Source of the DNA: Rhizomys pruinosus
Taxonomy: Eukaryota > Chordata > Mammalia > Rodentia > Spalacidae
Direction of reading: 5' to 3'
NCBI GenBank assembly: GCA_009823505.1
Contig: VZQC01001595.1
Location: 1,005,636 to 1,069,635, forward strand
Length of the DNA: 64,000 nt
Part shown: positions 24,420 to 36,862 of the stretch, in pieces
Layout: each line of letters opens with the position of its first letter
How positions within the stretch are numbered: position 1 is the first letter of the stretch
Translations under genes and position numbers: made by a program
Notes under the pieces: generated by a model
Seen by the model: the letters and a program-made list of their open reading frames with translations, nothing else
The model's database searches: none
Told to the model about the DNA's origin: nothing

Positions 24420-25002
24420 AGGAAATATAATTTCAATAGGACTAATTATGAATACCTTTATCTCACTTAATGATACATAGTTATTAATAGGTACTTTTGG
24501 TTGGCTATAGCATGGTGTTAAATAAAGCCAGTTAATTCAATGTCCATTCAATTTTGTTGACATCTGTGTGCCATTTAATATAGATTATATGTCAAGGAAC
24601 CAAATAGAATTGTACTTCAGTATTTGCTTGACTGAAAGAGCATGTTAAAATTTTAGTCCTCTGTGGTTCATGTTGGTTCAGTCTGATACCACTTTGAGTG
24701 TAAACTGGCATCAGCCACAGTTCTTTCAAAGATGAACTATAATGTTGACCCTTTAGGGCCCGGGAGAAGAACTCATTAACTTTCAACTCCAATACTTATA
24801 TGAAAATTGGGCTGATGATGACAAATGCCATGTTAAGTTTTTTTTTTTTTTTCAAGAAAGGCATTTAAAAATTCTTTTAAATGTAATTTAGGAAGGCAAT
24901 GTGAAACAATGAGAAAGCAAGAGAACTTGTTATAAAGGGAAATGACTTGTGTTAATAAATAAGTTAAGGACTGTCCTAGTTACTTTCTACAGCTGTGATA
25001 AA

Positions 25003-25320
25003 CACCATGACCCAAACCAACCATCATTAAAACCAACCATCATCAAGGAAGCCAAGGCAGGAACCTAGAGGCAGGAACCGAATCAGAGAGCACAGTGGAA
25101 TGCTGCTTACTGGCTTGCTCCCCTGGCTAGCTCAGTTACTTTTACAACCCAGGCCTACCTTCCCAGGGATGGCACTGCCCATAGTGGACCAGGCCCTCAA
25201 CACACTCAACAATCAAGAAAATGCTTCAGACATGTCCACAGGTCAATCTAACAGAGACAGTTCCCCAACTGAGGGTTCCTCGTCCCAGGTGTGTCAAGAT
25301 GACAACTGAGGGCATCCAGC
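25003..25320. mobile_element. Rodent interspersed repeat, class uncertain
   Basis: It starts near cagctgtgataaacaccatg and ends near gtgtcaagatgacaa. The internal phrases tgctgcttactggcttgctc and agggatggcactgcccat are familiar from a widespread rodent repeat. I cannot give a secure family name. The 69-codon open frame in it (25100-25309) is unlikely to be a gene. Confidence 0.5.
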
Positions 25321-25700
25321 ACAGAGATTAATATGAAATAAGAAATGTCTGTGGCAGGCCAATCCACAGAACTAATCTTGGAGAAAATTCTGAGTAGTCA
25401 TTTCATCCTTGCCAGGTTCCCTGGCAAGCCAGAATCAAACCCACCAGATACCAGCAAGTGATCACCCAAGATACACAGTCTGATGTACTGGGTGTTTGTG
25501 CAAGGAAGTGTTATGCATAGATATTGCCAATACTGCTTGTCCATTTGGCCACTGATGGAATCCATCAAATTAAGCAACCACAGTCCTACCTACCCTAGAT
25601 TATTTTAACTGAATTGCTCGTAGTGGGGTGAAAACATTTTTATTTTATATTTTATTTCTTAAATCTGCTTTAAATATTTTTCATATTCACTTGTATTTTA

Positions 25701-25947
25701 TTTTTTTTAATTAATTTTATTTATTTCTGTATGTGTATGAATGTACTGTCTGCATGCAAGTTTGTGCACCTGTGTCGTGCAATGCCACGGAGGTCAGAAG
25801 AGGGTGTCGGATTCCCCTGGAACTGGAGTTCTCCTGGAATTGGAGTTTCGGACGGTTCTCGGCCGCCATGTGGGTGTTGGGGATCGAACCCGGGTCCTCT
25901 GCAAGAGCGGTCAGCACTCTTAACCGCTAGGCCATCTCTCCAGCCCA
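25701..25947 (-). mobile_element. B2 SINE, young, antisense
   Basis: The reverse complement starts gggctggagagatggcctag with an intact B box (gggttcgatcc). A perfect target-site duplication, cacttgtatttta, lies at 25688-25700 and 25952-25964; a few bases lie between the element and the second copy. Confidence 0.95.
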
Positions 25948-26520
25948 TGGGCACTTGTATTTTAAAATGCATACCAAGTAATTTTGCAACACAGTATTAA
26001 GCAGTTAGTAAACTAAACACCCCTTGATCTTTAGAGGTCAGCTGAGACACTGACTCCTTCAGCCTTTGTGAGCTTAAACTGTACTCTGCCAATTCTAAGG
26101 GAAACGAATTTGACGATCTAGTTTTCTTTTGATGAAACTGTAGTCATTAGAAGTTTTGGCAAGTGTACTCTTTGTCTCAAGTGTTATAGCACCTTGATAT
26201 CTGTAAATAAGGAAGGAAATGGAATATCATTGATTTATAGGTTTAAAAGTATTAGGAATAATTATCAAATCCAAAGCAATAGCAATGAATTGTCAGGACA
26301 TTTTTAATTGCTTAGAACTGCATATTTCATTTTGCTGTAGCCATGTTAACTTCTGTCTGTAAACACAGGAACTAAAAGTGATACATTAGTAACTTAAGGA
26401 TTCTTTTGGGCTATACTAATGAAGTTTGTAATGAATACCCATGGAGTCTTCTCATATTTACATTTGAGAATAAACAGTGTTATAAACCTACGTGGATTTG
26501 GAAAAACTGAATGATTTAAA

Positions 26521-26746
26521 AAAGTATTGAAACTATGCTTATATATTCAAACTAACTAGATTTTCATAACCAAAAAATTCTTTATTGAGGTTTTTTATGG
26601 CTCATTAGTTTTATCTCAGTCTTTGAGCTGTATTTGCCACCAAAGAACAATTCTTTTAGTTTGAGATTCAAATCTTACAAATGAAGTGTTACTCTTACAT
26701 AATGAAAGCTTTTTTATTCTTGATGATAATTAGGTAGATATTCTTC
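26521..26746. repeat. Left arm of a long inverted repeat
   Basis: This arm of about 226 bp is the reverse complement, at roughly 90% by eye, of 27515-27744. It shares long exact blocks such as gattttcataaccaaaaaat and gaaagcttttttattcttga. The loop between the arms is about 770 bp. I saw no third copy in the window. Confidence 0.93.
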
Positions 26747-27464
26747 CAGTTAAATTCTCAAAGGGGGCAGAACCTAAATGAATAGAAGAGAATATATGTT
26801 TATAGGATAGCATTATATGTTTATAGGACCACTTTGCTTTGATGCTAGAATATAGAACTTAGAATTGTGAGATAAGAAAATGAAGGTATGTTGGTGAAAG
26901 CCTGTAACTGCAGCAATTGTGAGGCTGAGTACATTTATAGTAATAAACCATAAGGCATAGGTACTGTGCTATAGATATAAAACATGGTCATTTTTGTATG
27001 AGAGTGTCATCTATCTATTTACAGTCCATCTAAATGGGAGCTTCTGAAATAGAAGAATAAAATTCAAAGAGGATTTGAAAGGTGCTGTCTTTTTAAACTT
27101 GTTTGAAGCATGAATGAGGGAGGAATTGAGATAGGGCTATGGTACTGCTGAACTCTGACACACAGGTACAGAGCATACCAACAATGGCGGATGGAAGGAG
27201 GGAGATGACTGTGGGCCAGTTAGTGCAGCTGGCTAAATGTCTTGTTGAAGGGTCAGGTTGAAGTGGTGACTGGTAATGCTACTAACTTTTGACAAAAGAA
27301 TGACATAATGGCTTAAACTCATGTTTGTAAAGTTTAGCTTATTAGATTTAATTTTAAGAGGTCTTTGCTTTATTGTAGTTAAAGCTTTTACTTTTAAGTT
27401 CTTGATTCTGACCAAAGACTTTTTGGGGGTTAGTATATCTGGTAATACATTTTTATCCGTTTAT

Positions 27465-27513
27465 CTTTTTATCATCTCTATTTATCATCTATCTATCTAG
27501 CTAGCTAGCTAGC
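27465..27513. repeat. (ATCT)n/(CTAG)n microsatellite
   Basis: Short ATCT repeats followed by ctagctagctagctag, directly on the inner side of the right arm of the inverted repeat. Confidence 0.85.
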
Positions 27514-27514
27514 T

Positions 27515-27744
27515 GAAGAATATCTACCCAATTATCATCAAGAATAAAAAAGCTTTCATTATATTGGAGCAACACTTCATTTGTAAGATTTGAATGTCAA
27601 ACTAAAAGAATTTTTGTTCTTTTGATAGGAAATACCACTCAAAGACAGAGAAACAACTAATGGGGCATAAAAAATCTCAGTAAAGAATTTTTTGGTTATG
27701 AAAATCTAGATAGTTTGAATATATACCCATAGTTTCAATGCCTT
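27515..27744. repeat. Right arm of a long inverted repeat
   Basis: Partner of 26521-26746 in opposite orientation. It is bordered on both sides by ATCT-type repeats, which the left arm lacks. The few small indels lie in the middle of the arm. Confidence 0.93.
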
Positions 27745-27757
27745 TTAAAAAGTATTT

Positions 27758-27888
27758 CTATCTATCATCCATCATCTATCTATGTATCTCTACATCTGTC
27801 TATGTATGTATGTATGTATGTATGTATCTATCTATCTATCTATCTATCTATCATCTATCATCTATCAGCTACCTATCTGTCATCTATC
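27758..27888. repeat. Compound (ATCT)n/(ATGT)n microsatellite
   Basis: Mixed ATCT, ATGT and ATCATCT units directly on the outer side of the right inverted-repeat arm. Confidence 0.92.
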
Positions 27889-30281
27889 AATCAAGAGATT
27901 TGACAATGTTAGATAAATAAGGGGAAAAACTAGCAGATGTATTGCCTCATGGGTTGTCTTTAGTTTCTCTACTTTAAAACAACATTTTAGCAAGCACTTT
28001 GCAGCCTAAAATACTTGAAATGTTTCTTTTTTATAGCTTTTTTTTCCATTCTCCAGAAGTTGCTCAAATGTCTCTAATTATTTGAACATGCTATCTAGGA
28101 AATCCTTTACCTTTTTAAAATGAGAAGCAATAATCCCCCTGGGTCTCTTCTAGGAAGAAAAGCTCACATGCAGGGCTGTCTCCTTTAGATACTCAGATCA
28201 GACAACTATCTAGACACACCTTTTCACTTGAAGAAAATGCAGTACTTGATTATCTGAAGCTGAGAAAAAACACTACCCCATAGCATGCCTGTCTCACCAA
28301 AGTGAAGCCATTATTTTTTATAGACATAAATCACCCTTTCTGGATGTGATATTCATGAATTGAGACATATGAGCTACTTGCTCAACATACAAAAGCAGTT
28401 AGTGTTAGAAAAATGCTTGAGTGGTGCTCCAAACAGACTGCCCAGGCTAACAGAGCTTAGAACACAGCACTGATCTCCATGACTTCATCTTGATCTCTCT
28501 GGTCTCTGAGAGGACTGTGTTGGCAAATATATCATAAAACATCCAATTATTGAGATAATTAAGGATGCGATAACATCCAACAACATTTCAGAGGGTATAC
28601 ATATCTTGATTTCCAATGTCATTTTCTAAAAACATCTTGACTTGGAACACTATATAATGACCCCCAAATAAAAAAAAAATTGAGGATTCAGAACATTTAA
28701 ACTAACCTAATTGATATTCACATTGGTTGGTTTTGATTTTAAAGTGCCAGTTAATATTTTATTTTAATTGATAAAAGATGAAAAGTTAGTGGAGTTGAAG
28801 TATTTCTTTCTGCTTGAAAGTATATGACTAAAAATTTAAATACTATAAAGAACTTCCAAGTTCTTTTCTTTAAATTCTGCAAGCATTTCTCAAGGTCCTT
28901 CAGTATGGCTACCTCTTTTATTTCTGTTACATATTAGAATGAAATCCAATTTTAAAAGAAAATGTGATCTTAATATATCTCTGCTGAATAGACTGAAAGA
29001 ACATATTTAATGAAAAGTTCTTAAACTTAAATTATAAAATTCCCTGAGGAGAATATGAACTTTGACCAGTCACTTGGGCATCATAGCAACAATGTTTTGT
29101 GTCTGCCTAACAGAATGACTAGAAGACTTGTGCTATGTCTGCAGAATTCTGCCATGAAATACTTAAAAATACTTGGTGAACAGTTTGAGGTCAGTTAGCA
29201 ATAAAGTCTTGTGTGAAATGTCATTTAAAAAAACCATTAACTATGGTACTAATATATTCAAGTCAAGCTGTTAAAATACATTCATATAAACATAGAAAAG
29301 ATTATATATGAACTCTATAGAGTTCTGTGGTTTGACTCTTGAAATTCAAATAAAAGTTATATTATCCTTAGAGTAAAATTCTAAAATAAAGCAGCCTTTT
29401 ATAAGGACTTGTTCTTCTAAGAACCTGGAATGTCAGTAACTCCATCAGGTCCTTCTTGTTGGTATGAAATAGAGCAGATCACTATTTTGGAATGAGACAC
29501 GACTTTCACAATAACACAGGTGTCCCCCCACCATGCGCCACAAAGAAACTTTTCTGTTTGCCATAATTATAGCTGTTGCAATTCTCTAATAGTATGTGTG
29601 GTAGGTGGGGGTGGTGACGGGAATGCAGGGTGAAGAGGTAATTTTGGAGAATGAATAAACAAAGAAGGCCAAGTAGGATTTGGTGAGTTGTAAGGGATTA
29701 TTGATGGAAATTCTGGCCACGTGGTAGGGAAGAACTTACCTTCTTAGATATGAAATAGATAGATTTTAGACCTCCCCCCCGCCATGAAATGTTAAAATTA
29801 TGGCAAGAGAGATATATTGACAGAATCAAATACGATGGAAGTATAGAGAATTTGTTGGCCAAAAAAATCCAACAACTTCAAAGCCTTAGATAATTAACAT
29901 TTCCTACTCTGAAACCAATATTAGGAAATATAATGACTATTTGTTGCCTACTTGTGAGAATATTTTTTCATAAAAGAAAATTATTTTTACTCTCATTTTG
30001 CTTTTTTTTTGCTTAAGTCTCAGTAGAAAAATTTCTAGAGATCTGTCTAACATGAAGGCTGTAGTTAATATATTTTATATATTATATTAGATATTTGCTT
30101 GTTAAATAAATATACTTTAATTGTTCTTGACATACACAAAACCACATGACATAATATATATCAGTTTGGCTCTCAATCATAACTTTATCATCCAAAATAT
30201 TGTTTTGCAAGCTCAAATATATGCACTATTTAGTTAAAAATAGTATTTTTCAAATTAGCATATAAGTTGTATATACATTTT

Positions 30282-30402
30282 TATTTTTGGTCTTTTTGAG
30301 ACAGGGTCTCCCTGTAGCTCCAGCTGTCCTAGAACTTGCTATGTGGACCATGCTGGCCTCCCAAGTGCTAGGATTAAAGGCATGTACCACCACAGGCTGG
30401 CT
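30282..30402 (-). mobile_element. B1 SINE with internal deletion, antisense
   Basis: The B1 reverse complement is recognisable from ggtctttttgagacagggtc to the aaaggcatgtaccaccaca head. About 30 bp of the middle of B1 is missing between accatgctggcct and cccaagtgc. Confidence 0.85.
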
Positions 30403-30442
30403 GTATGTTATATACATTTTTATTCAGTCATTTAAGAAAATC

Positions 30443-30805
30443 GTGTGTGTGTGTGTGTGTGTGTGTGTGTTCATGTGCAACATATGAGTTCCTATGTGAG
30501 AGTCTAAGTACAAGCATGCCATGTGGTGTGCTTGGAGTTCAGTGGACAATCTCACCTTTGATCGTCCTTTCAGGTTTCTTGAGCGGGGGGGTGTCTTGCT
30601 GTTCACCACTGCATCTGCCATGCCAGCTGGCCCAGGAGCATGCAGGCATATCTTCTCTCCATCCCACATCTCTTCATAGAAGTACTGTGATTATAGATGC
30701 ATGGTCCCAAGTCTGGCTTTATATGGGTTCTAGGGATCCGAACTCAGACCCTCAAGATTGTGGGGCAAGTGCTTTTCCCCGCTGAACCATTTCTCTCCCT
30801 GACCC
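30443..30805 (-). mobile_element. (GT)n tract plus rodent repeat with tRNA-like end, antisense
   Basis: A GT run (30443-30470) is followed by repeat-like sequence that ends in gctgaaccatttctctccct, the antisense of a tRNA-derived SINE head. The internal phrases around gtcttgctgttcaccactgc are those of a common rodent repeat whose name I am not sure of. Confidence 0.55.
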
Positions 30806-30974
30806 TCAATCACAATTTTTATGAGGTATTGACAGTTATTTTGGTCATTGCCTACCTCCTAGTACCGTATAAGCTATAGGATAAAGTTGCTTAGCGTATA
30901 TTTGCTTTCTACCATTTTAAAGGCAAGTTCCAATTAATACAGTCCCAATAGATTGGAGGGGAAAGAAATTCTTT

Positions 30975-32270
30975 ATATATATATATATTTTTTTTTAATT
31001 GATTCTTTGTGTATTTCATACATCATTTTCCAATTCAGTTCAGGCATATTTCCCTTTCCCTTCCCCCCACCTCACCCCTACCCACCCCAGATCATGCATT
31101 CTGCCGTCACTTTTCTGCATCTTTCTCTGTTTTTTTGTTTTGTTTTGTTTTGTTTTCATTTTTTAACAATAAGTGATAATTTGTGAGTACAAGCATCCTT
31201 CATGTAAAACCAATTTGCAAGCAGTTGTGCCCAAACCCACACAGCTCATGTGTCCCACCATCCAGCAGGGGGGCTCGTATGTTCAATCAAGTCGATCAAA
31301 TGAGTGTCCAGTCTATATTGTTGTAGTTTCACCATTCACCCCAATCGCAGCCCTTACATTCTACCGCGCCCCCTCTTCTGCAGATTGTTCCCTAGGCTTA
31401 GAAAAGGGGCACAGGTGGATGAGAAGCAAAACAGTCTACTTTCTCTGGAGCTGTTGTCTTGGTCTCTAGTCAATTCTGGCTGTTTTCTTTCATGGGCTGA
31501 CAGCTTGTTCAGGCATAACCTTTCAATCCTACTAATGAAGCACACGCAATTAGATATATAGGTATTTAAACAGTATAATATATAGCCTTTCACTCCTACT
31601 AATGAAGCACACTCAATTAGATATATAGGTATTTAAACAGTATAATATATAGCCTTTCAATCCTACTAATGAAGCACATGCAATTAGATATATAGGTATT
31701 TAAACAGTACTAATTGTTATGGTAGGTTACTTTGGTATAGACACAGATGTTTGGATGGTATGTTAATCCATGAATTACATTTTCTTCTGTTAAGTATGAC
31801 AGGGTCTTCCTGTGGTTTATAACATCTCCTAACCATTAGAAGACGTAATCTTGTGGCATCAGCCATGGGGTATTCCTCCAAGGAGAGAGCTAATAGCCAA
31901 TTAGATTTGGGGATATACAGACATATGGCTGCCACTGCTGCACAGTATTTCCAGGCAGGTGAGGTGTAGCTGGTGCTGACAGAGGAATCTTGCTTGACTC
32001 AAGGAGACCTATATTTGCTTTATTGGTTTAGTGGCCTTTGGTAACACTCTCTGGCATTCCAGAGACCATCTGTGCACTTGCAAGTGCGGTCTCCATACAT
32101 CTTTCCCATGTTTATATCAGGTCTTCAACAGCAGGGCCTTATCTCCTCTCTTCCTGCAGATATCCCAGTTTGGAGGCAAGGAGCCTTTACCTTTTGGGGG
32201 GCTTGGATCCTCTGGCCAACATCTCCTTGGTAGAATAATCCATTGTTGATGTCAGAGCTCCTGTATTAAT
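30975..32270 (-). mobile_element. L1-like 3' region, antisense
   Basis: It starts with a TA/T run and the same C-rich block as at 673-830, read as an L1 3' end on the minus strand. The next 1.1 kb appears to continue the same element without a gap, and it contains the 67 bp tandem repeat at 31519-31709. Assigning 31140-32270 to L1 is inference; it could be a separate repeat. Confidence 0.45.
31519..31709. repeat. 67 bp tandem repeat, nearly three copies
   Basis: Copies start with cctttcaatcctactaatga or a close variant at 31519, 31586 and 31653, exactly 67 bp apart. They differ at a few bases. The third copy stops after about 57 bp. Confidence 0.96.
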
Positions 32271-32515
32271 ATATTTTGTTTAAGTGCATAGCTTAAGGAA
32301 ACTTTAGCATTATATTTGGTTCTGAATAGAGAATAATCCTTTTCACAGTTTCAATGTCCATTAGTCAATTAAAGAAGTCAGTTTTACCGATTTTACAAGA
32401 GAATACCTCTATAACATCTGGCTCCAATCTTAATTTAACCTTGAAGTTTATATTTCAAAAATGTACATGCAGCAAACTCTCCTTATGTATCTATTTTATA
32501 ATTACTTGGTTTCTT

Positions 32516-32516
<1 letters not shown>

Positions 32517-32573
<57 letters not shown>
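32517..32573. repeat. (GA)n microsatellite
   Basis: GA repeats with one AAGA interruption. Confidence 0.95.
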
Positions 32574-32575
<2 letters not shown>

Positions 32576-33999
32576 TGTTAACATGCCATGCACATTTGCC
32601 ACAGTGAAAATGGAACATACTGCATCTAACAGTTAAATTTTGGAAAAACTATTCTGGTACAATGGTCTAAGATGCTAAGGAGGGTGCTTAGGTTTGTAAA
32701 CTATGGGAAGTGCTATTGTTCTTTGTTGAAGTAGAACATGCACTATAAGAATGTTCTACTTTATTCATGGGAGCTTTGTTCATCAGAGAACATATATCGA
32801 TTGCCTTAGTTTTTAATTCATAGAACTAAATAGATTTAATGTTGATAGTTAACTAAATGTCAGTTGACTTATAATTAGGATTGCCCTTCATTTTATTTTT
32901 CAGCCAGAAAAAAGTCATTTTGGTGATTGTCCTGACCATGTGTCAGTTCCTTCCCAGTCTGGACACTAGCACACCTTAGTGTCGTCTCAGCTTCTTTCCA
33001 CCACACCTTTTGAGAGCCACCAACATCATACTTGGCTGCTCCTCTGTGTGTGATTATTTATTAGAAGAAGATAGGACATGTTTACATCTGTTTTCTTTTT
33101 AAAATGAAGGAAATTACTTAGGGATCCACACAAATAAAATTAGTGTTTTTACCACACACATGGTCTAGGCTTGTCCACATACAATATTGAAAAGTGGTTT
33201 CTGTATTTTTGTATGACAAAGAAGCCTGGCTGGATAGATGGTTTTTAGTTCCATTGTTTATAAAAAGGGCACAAAAAATGCTAGGTAGGGCAAATGCTAG
33301 CCAATGATGCATGTTTCTTAATTTAAAATTATTTCTGAACATCAGTGAAAGATTTTGTGGCATCAAGCACACATGGGTGTGAAATTAGTGTACTTGCACT
33401 AAATATTTAATGATTAGTTCTAGCTTTATTCATACTTAATGCAAGAACACAATGAAACTCATGAAATTATAGTATAAACATTTTAGTATAGGCACAGTCT
33501 TGAAATGGTAGTTAAATTTTATGAATTTTTACAGGAGTTATAACCTAATCTGACTTTATTTAACTATATTCAAATAGTATTAGCAATGAGAAACTACTTG
33601 ATTTAGTGATAAAAGTGACTGATATGATAGTTCAAGAGATTCCTTTGCACAAAAGCTGTTAAAGTGTATTTTCTCACCATTATCTTTGCTTTCTTATCTC
33701 ATGAGAGTCTGTCTTCAGTTCAAAATGAAATAGCCTGTTAGTATCTGAAGCTTTTACTATATCCTCTTCTAATACTTACATATTTTGGTCACTATAACAC
33801 CAGCATAACAGCTATTTTTGGACAGATTTATCCTTTTTAGTTACATTTTTTAAAGGCTAGGCATTAAATCATTTCTTGAGTGTGGTATTTAAGATTAGTT
33901 ATATCTGTTCTAGAAATAACCTACATTTGTTGTGTCTTTATACACTGGAGTTAGACTTGGATCTCACCTATCTTTGTAACATAAACATTTTTCTTTATC

Positions 34000-35165
34000 T
34001 TTTTTTTTTTACTTGAAATCATTTTGAATTTTAATCATAGCAAATGTGTTTTAACAGTAGTCATAAAATTAACATTACCACATAATACAAAGGACAAGAC
34101 ACCAGTTTGGCATACAAAAATTCCATATATTAAAATTGGGTTCATTGGAAAAACTCAAGATGAGCTAAGACGGTATCTATAACAGAGAGCAAGCAAGAGT
34201 GCTTTTTAAGACATTCAGATTAATAAACAGCAGCTTGATATCCCCTTTACGAAGTCAGTATTTGGCAACATTTGGACAATAATTTCTACACGGCCCAGCA
34301 GCTCATTTACCTGTAGGGCAACTTGGCCCTTAAAAAAAAACCTTCCCAAATAAATAATCCACATAATTATAAATGAAACATGTCAGGGGCTAGAGTTAAC
34401 AACCTTGGAATAGCATTGATCTTGCCATTTGACTAGATTGTGTTATCCAGGAGGCAGGAAGTTTTAGGACAAGGGAAACCTGGCAGGAAACATGGCTTTT
34501 GTTGAGAATTGGTGACCAGCCGCCCCAAGCCGAAAGCAGCATCTACACCTCTAACTCTCAGGTGAGCCCACCACAAACAAGTAGGGGGGGGAAATAATGC
34601 CAGGGCTCACTTGTACTAACTAGCCAACTCTAAAGCAGGCTCCAAAATTGTCTACAGCCTTGATAAACCAAGAGCATCTCAGAAGATAACAGGAAGGATA
34701 GGCACTCCTTGGAACTCTTTCATGAGCAAAATACATTCCCTATGTGTCTTGAGCTTCAGCCATCCTGAACTGAAGTTGGTTGTCCATGCTGGAATAGCAG
34801 GCCAGGCGTTGTCACGTAGTGCTCTCTTCAGATGGTTTCTACCATGGCTGGTGCACAGTGCCAAGTCTTCTTTTGCAGCCATAATCCCATTACACCTTTC
34901 TCTTCCCTTGTTAGGTATTTTCTCCCTTACCGCTTGTCTATGAATATCAGAGCCCAGAGATTTGTCTCCACTTTTCCCACAGAGGGGCTCCTTTATGGGT
35001 TGTGTCCGAGTCAATCTAGCCAACATAGTGTAACAGCTACTGTCTTCTCTTACTTTGCAAACAGAGATAGCAAATGTATCCACTGTTCCCTTGAAGGACA
35101 CATTGGCCACATCTGTTTCTTTTGTTTCCCCCCACTCCACACGCCCAATCCACCACTCAATGTAT
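34000..35165 (-). pseudogene. Retrocopy-like block with an unidentified 153-codon frame
   Basis: The block starts on the + strand with an 11-base T run (34000-34010), which would be an A tail on the minus strand. It is followed by about 650 bp of UTR-like sequence and then, on the minus strand, an open frame at 34679-35140 (MEWGETKETDVANVSFKGT to GVPILPVIF). I do not recognise the protein and see no known domain. No target-site duplication was found. It could be a processed pseudogene, an old retroelement or chance. If it is a retrocopy, the 3' part is long and the frame decayed. Confidence 0.3.
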
Positions 35166-35311
35166 GGGTTAGAATGGATAGGGATGTAAAAAAAGATTTT
35201 AAAGAGTGAAAGTTAAATAACTTAGGGCAAAAAAAAACAGACCTATACAGCTAGTATTTTATTGAAATGATTTAATGACGATATGGTGGTATGCAGCAAA
35301 GATACTTTGTA

Positions 35312-35464
35312 GCCGGGCGTGGTGGTTCATGCTTTTAATCCTAGTATTTGGGAGGCAGAGGCAGGAGGATCTCTGTGAGTTCAAGGCCAGCCTGGTCTAC
35401 AGAGTGAGCTCCAGGCCAGCTGGGACTAAAGGGAGACCCTGTCTCAAAAATACCCCCCAAAAGA
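35312..35464 (+). mobile_element. B1 SINE, young
   Basis: Starts gccgggcgtggtggttcatg and has a full body. A perfect target-site duplication, aaagatactttg, lies at 35298-35309 and 35465-35476, with two extra bases before the 5' end. Confidence 0.95.
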
Positions 35465-36374
35465 AAAGATACTTTGCTAAATTATTAGAATGAAAATGAA
35501 TGAAAGAGAAAAATTGAATTATAGAATGTATTCTTATCACTTGAGGTAATGTTTGTTGGCTTCTTAAATTTAAAGTCATTAGGCTTTCATAGTGTTTGCA
35601 TTGATAGTTCAACCAGCACTTGGGTTGATGCACAGCAGACTATGATAAAGCAAGATGTTACTGATTCCTCCTCAGCTAGATTTTCTTCTTTTATTATTGA
35701 ATGGTAGTTACTGATCCTTCCCAACATGGAAGAAAACAACTTCTTATATGGAAACAATTCAGCAGAAACAGTGTGCTCTCGTTCTTATTGCTTCGTGAAT
35801 GGGATATAAATGGCAGAATTGGCTTCGTCATAATGGTTGTATTTTAAGCATGGAATTCTGGCTAAATCGAAAGCTACTTCTACAGTAGCATTCCTTTGGG
35901 CAAGGTGGTAAATTCATGTCACTTAATGGCCATGCGGCAATTACAATCTAAATAACATTCTGATAGGTATTAATTGAATTTTGTACTTAAAGTATTTACA
36001 TGCAGCTTCTTAATTGTCATTGAAGAAAATGTTAGTAGCAAGGACAAAATTTAGTGTGGTTCTGGTCATGTAAAGGAGAACAATGTAAAGGAGCAGAAAT
36101 ATCCTCCTGGTCTGTGCCAATCTCTCCCACCCAGAGTCCTGGTTTTGTGTGAGAGATGTGTTCACTCTTGCTGCAATGAGTATATGTGCTTGCTGCTTTG
36201 TGATTGGGATATAAGTAAGATTTTTACTTTTTTAATAGACATTGAACGGGGTATAAAGAGGCCAGAAGGATTCTTTCCCTTACAGAATAGAGAGCGACTA
36301 AATATCTTTTTAAATATATAGAAAAATGACCAATTACTTTTTATATATGCTTTGGTGAAATAGACTTGTTTGTG

Positions 36375-36525
36375 TTTGTTTGTTTATTGAGAAAGGGTAT
36401 GTCTCTCACCCCAGATGGCTTGCAACTCCCTATATAAACCACACTAATCTTAATCTCATGGAGATCTGATTGCTTCTGCTTCCGTAGTGCTGAGGTTAAA
36501 GGCATGCACCACCACATTCGGTCTG
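36375..36525 (-). mobile_element. B1 SINE, old, antisense
   Basis: Strongly diverged B1 reverse complement; the passages gaggttaaaggcatgcacca and gagaaagggtatgtctctca are still recognisable. Confidence 0.75.
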
Positions 36526-36791
36526 GTGAAGTGGTCTTAATTTCAACTTTGTTTACAGTTGTCAAAAATATCAGTTGCTGCACTTAAGAACCAAAATGTT
36601 TGTGTAATTTCTTGCTTCATATTTAAGAACTCTGTCATTTAATTGTTGTTAAGCATATCGGAGTGTTTTGATAATCTGTTCCTATACTCAAAATAGAATT
36701 TGTTTTTATTGTAATTATAAAACAGCAAATCTGAAGACCAAGAAACATGTGCAGATGGGCTATTTCACTGAATTTGCAGAGATTCCAATCC

Positions 36792-36833
<42 letters not shown>

Positions 36834-36862
36834 TGTGTGGTATGTGTGTGTGTGTGTGTGTG
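36792..36862 (+). promoter_or_regulatory. VCAN: TG tract upstream of the GAG-beta acceptor
   Basis: About 70 bp of TG repeats, with a short break around ttgtgtgtggtatg, ends 77 nt before the start of exon 8. A plausible branch point, ctgac, with its A at 36896, lies between the tract and the acceptor. UG-rich RNA is known to bind TDP-43 and CELF-type factors, and a TG tract by the acceptor controls CFTR exon 9. A role here is inference. Confidence 0.55.

Noticed and set aside
30405..30785. 126-codon frame as a gene
   Set aside because: It runs through a GT microsatellite (poly Cys-Val) and a rodent repeat.
34679..35140. 153-codon minus-strand frame as an active gene
   Set aside because: No recognisable domain, no promoter or splice context, and it sits in a block with a T run at one end as in a retrocopy. 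Kept only as a low-confidence pseudogene candidate.
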